Below, in pieces: positions 18,405 through 26,581 of a DNA stretch of 64,000 nucleotides. The position numbers and the translations under genes are program-made. Within the stretch, counting starts at the first letter, position 1. Each line of letters begins with the position of its first letter. The notes beneath the pieces were generated by a model that saw only the letters and a program-made list of their open reading frames with translations, ran no database searches and was not told where the DNA came from. Source of the DNA: Pseudodesulfovibrio tunisiensis (GTDB lineage: Bacteria; Desulfobacterota; Desulfovibrionia; Desulfovibrionales; Desulfovibrionaceae); assembly GCF_022809775.1 (NCBI RefSeq), contig NZ_CP094380.1, forward strand, positions 2,331,501 through 2,395,500. Direction: 5' to 3'.

Positions 18405-18716
18405 CTAGAAAAGAAACCCCTTCTGCTGGGTTTCGCTGCCGCAACCAGCCTCGGCAATGCCCAGACGGATGCGGTTGATCTTGTTGTTGCGGTATTTGAT
18501 CTCCACTTCGAGCCGCAGCTTTTCCTGCTGCTGCTCGAAGATTTCCTTGTGATGGAATACCCCGTTGGCCGGGTCTTCCGCAGCCCTGAGCTCCCGGATT
18601 TGCTGAACTGTTCTTTCCAGCTCCAGGGTGAACTGCGCGATCTCGGCCTCAAGCCCGGGTATTTCCTCCAGACGATCCGGATCAGAAGCGGACTTTGATT
18701 CTGCGCCGTTTGACAC
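18405..18716 (-). CDS. Small coiled-coil hypothetical protein
   Basis: 103 residues, highly charged, with heptad-like segments (PGLEAEIAQFTLELERTVQQ; EIFEQQQEKLRLEVEIKYRNNK) that predict a coiled coil. No recognised family. I take the GTG at 18716, which has GAGGAG upstream inside the end of the EPSP-synthase-like gene. The two overlap by 35 bases, implying coupled translation. No signal peptide or membrane segment. Confidence 0.65.
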   Translation of the reverse strand: MSNGAESKSASDPDRLEEIPGLEAEIAQFTLELERTVQQIRELRAAEDPANGVFHHKEIFEQQQEKLRLEVEIKYRNNKINRIRLGIAEAGCGSETQQKGFLF

Positions 18717-20298
18717 TGGCGGTCTCCTCTTTCACGGGTTTGGGCTTCATCTTGCCCGTGGGCAGGGAATTGTAGAAATTCCAGAATTCGGGCCAGAAGC
18801 GAGTCACCTCGCCGTGGTTGTCCAAAAGAATGCCGGGATGCCTGTAGGCGATGAGCGCGGCGGCAAGGGACCAGGACGGATCCGGGCTGGCCCAGCCGTA
18901 TTCCCAGGTACCCTGACCGGGCTGAAGACAAAGCTTGTCCTCTTCCTCGGTATAGGGCACGCCAAGGCGATCCAGAATTTCCAGAGCCTCCTCCGGGGCC
19001 TTGCCGAGCAGTTCGGCAGCGCCGCAGCCAAGGCCGAAGGCCAGAGCCAGCGGATACAGGCCCGGCACGTTGCCCAGTGCAATGGACGCGGACTTGGGCA
19101 GTTCGCCCTCCATGCGCGCGGCAATGCGGCCGGGTTCACGGATGATCTCCAGCCCCAGCTTTTCCAGTTCCTCAAGCACGAGATCGCCCTCGGCAGAGGA
19201 AGGCCACGGACCGTTGACCGTGATCTCGCCGCCGCTGAACGCAGGGATGGCGAGCAGCACCGAAGCCAGTTCCAGATCCAGAGGAATCTCGGGAGCCTCG
19301 GGCACCTCGGGAACGCCGTCGGACACGCGGCAGGTGTTGCCGTCCAGTTCGGCTTCGATGCCGCAGGCGGTGAGCACGCTCACGGCCTGGGACACGGCCG
19401 GAATGGCCTTGGCCGGGATGTCGGTGATGACCAGACCTCCGGCATAGGACCAGGCGGCCAGAGTCAGAGCGGCCGCGAAATCCGGGTCCACCTCGGCCGG
19501 GAGGGAAACTTCCTCGTCCATGACGCCACCGCATTCCAGACGGGCCGGAAGCCCGGGATTGTTCGGGTTCATGGGCACGATGCGTGCACCGAGGCGGGGC
19601 AGAATCCTGTTCATGGGAGCGATGTCCAGAAGCTGAAGCAACGGCTTGCCCGAGAACTTGCACCGTCCGGCATGGCCGAGGGCAAGGGCCAGAAGCAGAT
19701 AGAAATTCAAGGTGTCTTCGCCCACGAAAACCATGGCATCCTCGAACACGAGGCCGTCGCCGGAATCCAGACGGATTTCCTCGTCGTCCCAGGAAACCTT
19801 GCCCGCAGCCTGTTTCAGGGCCTTGGCCATGTCCTTGTTCGGGGCGTTGAGCGTGACCGGCGCAAGCAGGGTTTCCGCGCCAACGCTGGCGGCCATGGCC
19901 TGCCACAGCCGGGTCAGGACAAAGGAACGCGGTCCGGCAATGGACGCGGACACGGGTTCGCGACGGGGAGCGAGCTTGTACCCGTCCTCGGAAACCACCG
20001 AGCGTTTGTCCGCGAGCGCGAATTGATTGAAAAGGGAGAAAAGGGTTTTGGCGAGCTTGGCGTCAAGGCCGAGCTTTCCGGCCTCTTTTTCAAAGGCCGC
20101 GCGAAGCTGCTTTTCCAGCTTGGGGTCCACAAGGGACTTGTTGCGGGACTTGCGCCATGCGCCCTCGCGCTTGAGCAGATAGCTGCGTTTCTCAAGCAGG
20201 CCGAGAAGCTTGGCATCCAGATCGGCAACGTCATTGAATCGATGCTGGGCAATGACCTCGGTCTTCCCGGGGCCGCCATTGGGATTGTGTTCCATCAT
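18682..20298 (-). CDS. Divergent EPSP-synthase-like protein with chorismate-mutase-like N-terminal helices
   Basis: 538 residues. Residues about 15-100 are helical, with the look of a type II chorismate mutase (LDAKLLGLLEKRSYLLKREG). From about 115 the chain follows the EPSP synthase (AroA) two-domain plan: SIAGPRSFVLTRLWQAMAASVG, LNFYLLLALALGHAGRCKFSG, a G-D-L-V-L-E-E-L-E-K-L-G segment, and so on. The usual catalytic motifs (G-S-K-S near the start, GNAGT-x-x-R, S-S-Q, KESDR) are not visible. Its position corresponds to AroA but it may be a pseudoenzyme or have a different substrate. Two adjacent ATGs (20298, 20295) follow GGAAAG. Confidence 0.72.
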   Translation of the reverse strand: MMEHNPNGGPGKTEVIAQHRFNDVADLDAKLLGLLEKRSYLLKREGAWRKSRNKSLVDPKLEKQLRAAFEKEAGKLGLDAKLAKTLFSLFNQFALADKRSVVSEDGYKLAPRREPVSASIAGPRSFVLTRLWQAMAASVGAETLLAPVTLNAPNKDMAKALKQAAGKVSWDDEEIRLDSGDGLVFEDAMVFVGEDTLNFYLLLALALGHAGRCKFSGKPLLQLLDIAPMNRILPRLGARIVPMNPNNPGLPARLECGGVMDEEVSLPAEVDPDFAAALTLAAWSYAGGLVITDIPAKAIPAVSQAVSVLTACGIEAELDGNTCRVSDGVPEVPEAPEIPLDLELASVLLAIPAFSGGEITVNGPWPSSAEGDLVLEELEKLGLEIIREPGRIAARMEGELPKSASIALGNVPGLYPLALAFGLGCGAAELLGKAPEEALEILDRLGVPYTEEEDKLCLQPGQGTWEYGWASPDPSWSLAAALIAYRHPGILLDNHGEVTRFWPEFWNFYNSLPTGKMKPKPVKEETASVKRRRIKVRF

Positions 20299-20660
20299 TC
20301 TTTCCGTCTTCCTCTATAGTGATGTCGGTTCCCTTGCGGGAAGGCCAGTCTCTATACTGAAAACGTCGCATGGGCAAGTCCGGCATTTCCGGCCCGGCCC
20401 GCGGCATGCGGAGTGCCGCAACCGCATCGAATCCCTCGACCTTGGTATGTGTTTTCCCATTTTTCCCGCACGTCGAGCCCGGAAAGCGTCACCTGAAACC
20501 GTTATAAACCTTCCGAACCGCATTGGGAAGCGTTGCCCTGTCGAGATTGTTCCTCTTTTCCCAATTTCGCAGACGGTATATCGCCAAACGCCGCGCCACT
20601 TTTCACAATCCGACGTTGTTTCCATACCGGAAAAACGGAATTCTCCGTCATGGATGGAAA
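20299..20660 (-). other. Intergenic region between sat terminator and the EPSP-like gene
   Basis: About 360 bases without a supported gene. It should hold the promoter of the minus-strand EPSP-like gene. A small TTCCCTTGCGGGAA palindrome lies at 20330-20343. Nothing else recognisable. Confidence 0.3.
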
Positions 20661-20688
20661 AAGGGAGGCGGCAAGCGCCGCCTCCCTT
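20661..20688 (-). terminator. Rho-independent terminator of sat
   Basis: A perfect 12-bp stem with an AAGC loop, followed by a T run in the minus-strand direction, 27 bases after the sat stop. Confidence 0.93.
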
Positions 20689-20715
20689 GATATTTATCAG
20701 AAGCAGAGGGACAGA

Positions 20716-22011
20716 TTATTTCATGTCCGCGCCGGAAGCGGCCTTCTGCATCTTGACTTCGACCTTTTCGGTCAGGTTGGCATAGTAGTCGCGCAGGATG
20801 TCGAGGACTTCCTCACGGCCGAAGTGATCCGGAATCGGAGTGCCTTCGGACAGACCCTTGCGCAGCTTGGTGCCGGACAGGATCACGCGGTCTTCCTTGC
20901 CGTGCGGGCAGGTACGCATGGAAGCCATGCCGTCGCACTTGTAGCAGTAGAAGGTCCAGTCGATCTTCATGGGCTTGCAGAGCAGAGCCTTGCCGGGCTC
21001 GACGTTGCAGCGCTCTTCCTCGGTGGTGTACGGGATGCGATCGAAGATTTCCTGAGCCTCGAACAGACCGTAGAAGTCGCCCACGCCAGCGTGGTCACGG
21101 CCGATCAGCATGTTGTTGATGCCGTAGTTCTGGCGGAAGGTGGCGTGCAGCAGGCCTTCGCGGGGACCGGCGTAACGCATGTCCAGCGGGTAGCCGGCGT
21201 TGATCACGTTTTCCTTCACGAAGTAGTTTTCGATCAGGGTCTGGATGCACTTCACGCGGACGGCTCCCGGGATGTCGCCGGGCTTCAGGTTGCCGATCAG
21301 GGAGTGGATCACGACGCCGTCGCAGACTTCCACGGCGATCTTGGCCAGGAACTCGTGAGAGCGGTGCATGGGGTTGCGGAGCTGCAGAGCGGCAACGTTG
21401 GACCAGCCACGCTTTTCCATTTCGGCGCGAATCTGCTCGGGGGTCAGGTAGACGCCCGGGAAACGCTCGGCGTAGTTGCCTTCGGACAGAACCTTGACGG
21501 TACCGGCCAGGTTGTACTTGCCCTGAGCCATGACCATCTTGACGCCCGGGTGATCTTCCATGGCGACTTCCCAGAACTTGTCGTCAGCGGAATCTTCGCC
21601 GTGGCCCTTGTACACGTTCTCGCATTCCCATTTCTTGTCGGCCTCGGTCATCTCGAACTTCTCGGTGACCTTCATGGTGGCGTAGATGATGCCATCCTTG
21701 GCCTTCAGAGCGATCTCGTCGCCTTCCTTGACGTCTTCGTCATTGGTATCCAGGGTGACCGGGATGGGCCAGAAGGTGCCGTCGGCCATCAGGAACTTCT
21801 CGCAAACGCCCTTCCAGTCGGCGCGGCCCATGAAACCGTTCAGCGGAGAGAAACCGCCGATACCCATCATGATCAGGTCGCCCTTGGCACGATCGGAGAT
21901 GTCAATGGTCTTCAGACCTTCAGCCTTCTTCAGCTCTGCTTCGCGCTCGGCGCCTTCGAGCAGGCACTTGACAAGACCCTTACCACCATGAGGGGGAACC
22001 AATTTGGACAT
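20716..22011 (-). CDS. sat: Sulfate adenylyltransferase (ATP sulfurylase)
   Basis: Activates sulfate with ATP to APS, the first step of dissimilatory sulfate reduction. The 431-residue protein belongs to the homo-oligomeric Sat family. It has the nucleotide-binding [11 protein letters not shown] (His216 and His219 form HxxH), [12 protein letters not shown] (near 311), and [11 protein letters not shown] near the C-terminus. A four-Cys set CYKC...C matches the metal site found in Desulfovibrio Sat. AGGAGG lies before the ATG. It is divergent from aprBA. The codon use, rich in C-ending codons, suggests high expression. Confidence 0.97.
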   Translation of the reverse strand: MSKLVPPHGGKGLVKCLLEGAEREAELKKAEGLKTIDISDRAKGDLIMMGIGGFSPLNGFMGRADWKGVCEKFLMADGTFWPIPVTLDTNDEDVKEGDEIALKAKDGIIYATMKVTEKFEMTEADKKWECENVYKGHGEDSADDKFWEVAMEDHPGVKMVMAQGKYNLAGTVKVLSEGNYAERFPGVYLTPEQIRAEMEKRGWSNVAALQLRNPMHRSHEFLAKIAVEVCDGVVIHSLIGNLKPGDIPGAVRVKCIQTLIENYFVKENVINAGYPLDMRYAGPREGLLHATFRQNYGINNMLIGRDHAGVGDFYGLFEAQEIFDRIPYTTEEERCNVEPGKALLCKPMKIDWTFYCYKCDGMASMRTCPHGKEDRVILSGTKLRKGLSEGTPIPDHFGREEVLDILRDYYANLTEKVEVKMQKAASGADMK

Positions 22012-22130
22012 GTTAGCCTCCTAATAAGTATTTTGCAAAAATTCCACAGCCTTAAGTCATGGGAGCCGCAGGCGGAGCTCCGGGCTCCATGATTATTTCC
22101 CTTACTAGCGGGTCAGCCCTTTGTGGCCGT

Positions 22131-22148
22131 TTGTGAAAGTCGTGTCAA
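22131..22148 (-). promoter_or_regulatory. Candidate Rex operator overlapping the sat promoter
   Basis: TTGTGAAAGTCGTGTCAA has a perfect left Rex half-site (TTGTGAAA) and a degenerate right half. On the minus strand the same bases start TTGACA, a possible -35 box for sat, so binding would block transcription. Rex repression of sat is established in D. vulgaris Hildenborough. This particular site is an inference. Confidence 0.5.
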
Positions 22149-22472
22149 GCGCTTTTTTTGCAACAATTCAGACATCCAATACTTCTAAGTAACGGTTCCG
22201 TGACCGTAGAGAAAATCGACAGAAAGTCTAGAGAACGACCCGAAAAGGCTCGGTTTTCAGACTAATAAAATCAAACGGTTGCGGCGAATCAAACATGTCG
22301 CACCAAATTTCACAAAAAAAGCTTGTTTTACCCATTTGTTTGCACTAAATCCGAGGGAGGTTTACGCTGGAAATCCTTCCTTGCATATCAGCACCCCGCC
22401 CTCGGGAAGTGGCGGAAGTCAGGATGGCAGGGGCTTTCACGAGGAAATGTCCGGCACACAAGGCAATTGTGC

Positions 22473-22490
22473 TTGTTAAAAAATTCACTT
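22473..22490 (+). promoter_or_regulatory. Candidate Rex operator upstream of aprBA
   Basis: TTGTTAAAAAATTCACTT agrees with a Rex-type inverted repeat (TTGT-A-A ... TTCAC). With the preceding C, its first 17 bases are identical to the site in front of rex (50562-50580, minus strand). It ends five bases before the -35 hexamer. Confidence 0.65.
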
Positions 22491-22495
22491 TCACA

Positions 22496-22524
22496 TTGAC
22501 AAGGACAAACCGTCTTGCTACTTC
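22496..22524 (+). promoter_or_regulatory. Probable aprBA promoter
   Basis: TTGACA (22496-22501), a 17-base spacer and TACTTC (22519-22524). The -35 is consensus and the -10 is weak. The leader to the aprB ATG would be about 85 bases. Confidence 0.5.
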
Positions 22525-22617
22525 CCAGTTTCCTGCCCATGACGGCGGGTACCACAGAGTATTTTTGGTAGAGGACGTCGGTAATTGTTTAAATAAAACC
22601 CTTTAGGAGGAGAAGTT

Positions 22618-23112
22618 ATGCCGACCTTTGTCAATCCGGAAAAATGTGACGGCTGCAAGGGTGGCGAGAAGACCGCTTGCATGTACATTTGCCCCAACGA
22701 TTTGATGATCCTGGATCCCGAAGAAATGCGGGCCTACAACCAGGAACCTTCCGCATGTTGGGAATGCTACTCCTGCGTGAAAATCTGCCCCCAGGGCGCC
22801 ATTGAAGCCCGTCCCTACGCTGACTTCGCTCCCATGGGCGGCACCTCCATCCCCATGCGTTCCGCCGAGGACATCATGTGGACCATCAAGTTCCGCAACG
22901 GTAGCGTCAAGCGGTTCAAGTTCCCCATCCGCACCACCCCTGAAGGCTCCATCAAGCCTTTCGAGGGCAAGCCCGAACCTGGCGATCTCGACAGCGAGCT
23001 GCTCTTCACCGAGACCGAGCTGGTCGCCCCGAAGGAAGCTCTGTCCAAGAAGTTCGAGGTATCCGACGCCGATCTGAGCCGTGTCTGGGCCGCTGGCCAG
23101 ACCGAGATCTAG
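22618..23112 (+). CDS. aprB: Adenylylsulfate reductase beta subunit (ferredoxin-type)
   Basis: Electron-transfer subunit of APS reductase, carrying two [4Fe-4S] clusters that feed electrons to the FAD of AprA. The 164-residue protein has cluster motifs CDGCKGGEKTACMYICP (near 12-28) and CWECYSCVKICPQG (near 47-60). The C-terminal tail wraps around AprA in known structures. TAGGAGGAGAAGTT precedes the ATG. aprB and aprA are separated by 70 bases and form one operon. Confidence 0.97.
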   Translation: MPTFVNPEKCDGCKGGEKTACMYICPNDLMILDPEEMRAYNQEPSACWECYSCVKICPQGAIEARPYADFAPMGGTSIPMRSAEDIMWTIKFRNGSVKRFKFPIRTTPEGSIKPFEGKPEPGDLDSELLFTETELVAPKEALSKKFEVSDADLSRVWAAGQTEI

Positions 23113-23182
23113 TAGACCCGAGCGTCTCTACTGAGTGTCGTTGTAAGATCGTCTTGATGAACCAAAAGATTTAGGAGGAATC

Positions 23183-25174
23183 ATGCCTCTGCTTCCCACT
23201 AAAGAAGCTTCCAAGGGCGTTGCCCTGGCCGAGCCTGAAATCATTGAACAGCACGTCGACGTACTTCTCGTCGGCGGCGGCATGGGTAACTGCGGTGCTG
23301 CTTTCGAAGCCGTCCGCTGGGCTGACAAAGTAGACTCCGGCATCTCCATCATGCTGTGCGACAAGGCTGCTCTCGAGCGTTCCGGCGCCGTTGCGCAGGG
23401 CCTGTCCGCCATCAACACCTACTGCGGTGAAAACGACGTCGACGACTACGTCCGCATGGTCCGCACCGACCTCATGGGCCTGGTCCGCGAAGACCTGATC
23501 TTCGACCTCGGCCGTCACGTTGACGATTCCGTCCACCTCTTCGAGGAATGGGGCCTGCCCGTGTGGGTCAAGAAGGACGGCAAGAACCTGACCGGCGCCC
23601 AGGCGAAAGCCCAGGGTCTGGCCGTTCGCGAAGGCGCCTCTCCGGTGCGTTCCGGCCGCTGGCAGATCATGATCAACGGTGAGTCCTACAAGTGCATCGT
23701 GGCCGAGGCCGCGAAGAACGCCCTGGGCGAAGACCGTTACGTGGAGCGCGTCTTCATCGTGAAGATGCTGCTGGACGCCAACGAGCCCAACCGCATCGCC
23801 GGTGCCGTCGGCTTCTCCACCCGTGAAAACAAAGTGTACGTCTACACCTGCAACGCCGCTGTCGTGGCTTGCGGTGGCGCCGTCAACGTGTACCGCCCCC
23901 GCTCCACCGGTGAGGGCATGGGCCGCGCCTGGTATCCGGTCTGGAACGCTGGTTCCACCTACACCATGTGCGCTCAGGTTGGCGCCGAGATGACCATGAT
24001 GGAAAACCGTTTCGTCCCCGCCCGCTTCAAGGACGGTTACGGACCGGTCGGTGCCTGGTTCCTGCTCTTCAAGGCCAAGGCTACCAACTACAAGGGCGAA
24101 GACTACTGCGAAACCAACCGCGCCATGCTGAAGCCTTACGAGGATCGTGGCTACGCCAAGGGCAACATCATCCCGACCTGCCTGCGTAACCACATGATGC
24201 TCCGTGAGATGCGCGAAGGCCGCGGCCCGATCTACATGGACACCAAGTCCGCCCTGCTGAAGACCGTTCCCAGCCTGGAATCCGAAGAGTGGAAACACCT
24301 CGAATCCGAAGCATGGGAAGACTTCCTCGACATGTGTGTTGGCCAGGCCAACCTCTGGGCTGCCACCAACTGCGCTCCCGAGGAACGCGGTTCCGAGATC
24401 ATGCCCACCGAGCCGTACCTCCTCGGTTCCCACTCCGGTTGCTGCGGCATCTGGGTGTCCGGTCCGGACGAGAGCTGGGTTCCTGACGAATACAAGATCA
24501 AGGCCGACAACGGCAAGATCTACAACCGCATGACTTCGGTCAACGGCCTGTTCACCTGCGCTGACGGCGTTGGCGCCTCCGGCCACAAGTTCTCCTCCGG
24601 CTCCCACGCTGAAGGCCGCATCGTTGGTAAGCAGCTCATCCGCTGGGTTGCCGACCACAAGGACTTCAAGCCTTCGCTGAAGGAAAACGCCGCCGATCTG
24701 GCCAAGGAAATCTACCAGCCTTGGGAAACCTACAAGGCCGGTGCTGCCATCTCCACCGACCCGGTCGTGAACCCCAACTACATCACCCCGCACAACTTCA
24801 TGATGCGCCTCATCAAGTGCACCGATGAATACGGTGGTGGCGTTGGCACCATGTACATGACCTCCAAGGCTCTGCTGAACACCGGCTTCTGGCTGCTCGG
24901 CATGCTGGAAGAGGACTCCCAGAAACTGGCCGCCCGCGACCTGCACGAACTGATGCGCTGCTGGGAACAGTTCCACCGCCTGTGGACTGTGCGCCTGCAC
25001 ATGCAGCACATCGAGTTCCGCGAAGAATCCCGTTACCCGGGCTTCTACTACCGCGGCGACTTCATGGGCCTCGACGACTCCAAGTGGAAGTGCTTCATCA
25101 ACTCGAAGTTCGACCCGGAGACCGGCGATACCACCCTCTTCAAGAAGCCCTACTACCAGATCATCCCTGAGTAG
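23183..25174 (+). CDS. aprA: Adenylylsulfate reductase alpha subunit (flavoprotein)
   Basis: Reduces APS to sulfite and AMP. 663 residues, the normal AprA length. The FAD-binding Rossmann motif is VLLVGGGMGNCGAAFEA (about 27-43), followed by typical fumarate-reductase-like segments and the AprA-specific RFVPARFKDGYGPVGAW and SHSGCCGIWVSGPDES. AGGAGGAATC precedes the ATG. Codon choice is strongly biased, as expected for one of the most abundant proteins in a sulfate reducer. Confidence 0.97.
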   Translation: MPLLPTKEASKGVALAEPEIIEQHVDVLLVGGGMGNCGAAFEAVRWADKVDSGISIMLCDKAALERSGAVAQGLSAINTYCGENDVDDYVRMVRTDLMGLVREDLIFDLGRHVDDSVHLFEEWGLPVWVKKDGKNLTGAQAKAQGLAVREGASPVRSGRWQIMINGESYKCIVAEAAKNALGEDRYVERVFIVKMLLDANEPNRIAGAVGFSTRENKVYVYTCNAAVVACGGAVNVYRPRSTGEGMGRAWYPVWNAGSTYTMCAQVGAEMTMMENRFVPARFKDGYGPVGAWFLLFKAKATNYKGEDYCETNRAMLKPYEDRGYAKGNIIPTCLRNHMMLREMREGRGPIYMDTKSALLKTVPSLESEEWKHLESEAWEDFLDMCVGQANLWAATNCAPEERGSEIMPTEPYLLGSHSGCCGIWVSGPDESWVPDEYKIKADNGKIYNRMTSVNGLFTCADGVGASGHKFSSGSHAEGRIVGKQLIRWVADHKDFKPSLKENAADLAKEIYQPWETYKAGAAISTDPVVNPNYITPHNFMMRLIKCTDEYGGGVGTMYMTSKALLNTGFWLLGMLEEDSQKLAARDLHELMRCWEQFHRLWTVRLHMQHIEFREESRYPGFYYRGDFMGLDDSKWKCFINSKFDPETGDTTLFKKPYYQIIPE

Positions 25175-25190
25175 TCGGCAAGATAACACC

Positions 25191-25222
25191 GCGACCGCGG
25201 GCCCCGGCCCGCGGTCGCTTTT
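25191..25222 (+). terminator. Rho-independent terminator after aprA
   Basis: A perfect 11-bp stem GCGACCGCGGG/CCCGCGGTCGC, a 6-base loop and TTTT, 16 bases past the stop. It separates aprBA from qmoABCD. The short T run suggests partial read-through may occur. Confidence 0.85.
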
Positions 25223-25330
25223 CATAATTCCGGGGCAAAGTGGTCTGAACCGGGGCCGGGAACCACGCTCCCGGTCCGGGTTTAGGCCATTTTCTGGCTG
25301 AGCCTCAACATCATTTGGAGGAGTGTGAGA

Positions 25331-26578
25331 ATGTCGAACAACAGTATTCTCGTTGTTGGCGGGGGGTTCGCAGGAATCACCGCCGCGCTCGAGGCCGCTG
25401 AAGTCGGGCACGAGGTTTACATTGTTGAAACCAATCCCTACCTCGGCGGACGAGTGGCACAGCTGAATCAGTATTTTCCTAAACTCTGTCCGCCTTCCTG
25501 CGGGCTGGAAATCCAATTTCAGCGCATCAAAAACAACCCCCTGGTCAAATTCTTCACCATGGCCGAAGTGGAATCCATTTCCGGTTCCGCCGGCGACTAT
25601 GACGTGACGATCAGGATTCGCCCAAGGTACATCAACGAAAAATGTACCGCATGCGGCGAATGCGAGAAGGCCGCCTCGACAAAAGTGGAGTCCGAATTCG
25701 AATTCGGCACCGCCAAGCGCAAGGTCGCCTACAAGACGCATCCCTTCATGTTCCCCATGCGTTACGTGCTCGACAAGGAAAACGCCTCCGAGTCCGAGCT
25801 GCAGGCCATCAAGAAAGCCTGTCCCTACGACGCCGTGGATCTGGATGACACGGAAAAGACCCTTGAACTCAAGGTCGGATCCGTGGTCATGGCCACCGGC
25901 TGGAAGCCGTATCCCATGGAAAACCTGACCAATCTGGGCGGCGGCAAGCTGGCCAACGTGGTCTCCAACATGCAGTTCGAGCGGCTCGCTTCCCCGAGCG
26001 GCCCGACCAACGGCAAGATCGTCCGCCCGTCCGACGGTGCCGAGCCCAAGCGCATCGCCTTCGTGCAGTGCGCGGGTTCCCGCGACGAAAACCATCTCAA
26101 CTATTGTTCCTACATCTGCTGCATGGCTTCCCTGAAGCACGTGCGCTACATCCGCGAGCGCTATCCCGAGGCAGCGGTCACCATCTACTACATCGACCTG
26201 CGCACCCCGGGCCGCTACGACAAGTTCAAGGCCATTACTGCCAACGATCCCAAACTGAGCCTGGTCAAGGGCAAGGTTGCGGGCATTGTCGAGGACGGAG
26301 CCAAGAATCCTGTCGTGACCGTGGAAGACGCAGTCAACGGCATCAAGTCCGACGAAAGGTACGATCTGGTGGTGCTGGCCACGGGCATGCAGCCCAGCCT
26401 TGCCGGCGTGCGCACCGGTCTGAACGTGCCGCTGGACAACGAGGGCTTCGTTATCGGCGGCGAGGAAAGCGGCTTCATTGCCGCGGGTTGCGCCAAGCAG
26501 CCGCTGGACGTCATGAAGACCGCTCAGTCCGGTACCAGCGCCGCCCTGAAAGCGATCCAAACTACGGTGGGGAGGTAA
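25331..26578 (+). CDS. qmoA: QmoA, HdrA-like flavoprotein of the quinone-interacting oxidoreductase complex
   Basis: Soluble FAD subunit of QmoABC, the membrane complex thought to pass menaquinol electrons to APS reductase. The 415-residue protein begins with the FAD motif ILVVGGGFAGITAALEA. It continues with PYLGGRVAQLNQYFPKLCPPSCGLE and a CTACGECEKA segment that retains only part of a ferredoxin motif. The later HdrA-type segments are FVQCAGSRDEN and CSYICCMASLKH. The ATG at 25331 has GGAGGAG seven bases upstream. A GTG two codons earlier is less likely. Confidence 0.95.
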   Translation: MSNNSILVVGGGFAGITAALEAAEVGHEVYIVETNPYLGGRVAQLNQYFPKLCPPSCGLEIQFQRIKNNPLVKFFTMAEVESISGSAGDYDVTIRIRPRYINEKCTACGECEKAASTKVESEFEFGTAKRKVAYKTHPFMFPMRYVLDKENASESELQAIKKACPYDAVDLDDTEKTLELKVGSVVMATGWKPYPMENLTNLGGGKLANVVSNMQFERLASPSGPTNGKIVRPSDGAEPKRIAFVQCAGSRDENHLNYCSYICCMASLKHVRYIRERYPEAAVTIYYIDLRTPGRYDKFKAITANDPKLSLVKGKVAGIVEDGAKNPVVTVEDAVNGIKSDERYDLVVLATGMQPSLAGVRTGLNVPLDNEGFVIGGEESGFIAAGCAKQPLDVMKTAQSGTSAALKAIQTTVGR

Positions 26579-26581
26579 GAA

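Larger units (their letters stand above)
22012..22617. promoter_or_regulatory. Divergent regulatory region between sat and aprBA
   Basis: 606 bases without a gene, AT-richer than its surroundings. It holds the sat leader, candidate Rex sites at 22131-22148 and 22473-22490, an additional half-site AATTTCACAA (about 22306-22315), and a probable aprBA promoter (22496-22524). The long untranslated leaders suggest room for further control. No riboswitch was recognised. Confidence 0.6.

Noticed and set aside
18682..20298. Calling this gene a standard aroA
   Set aside because: The active-site motifs of EPSP synthase are not visible, so a plain enzyme name would mislead.
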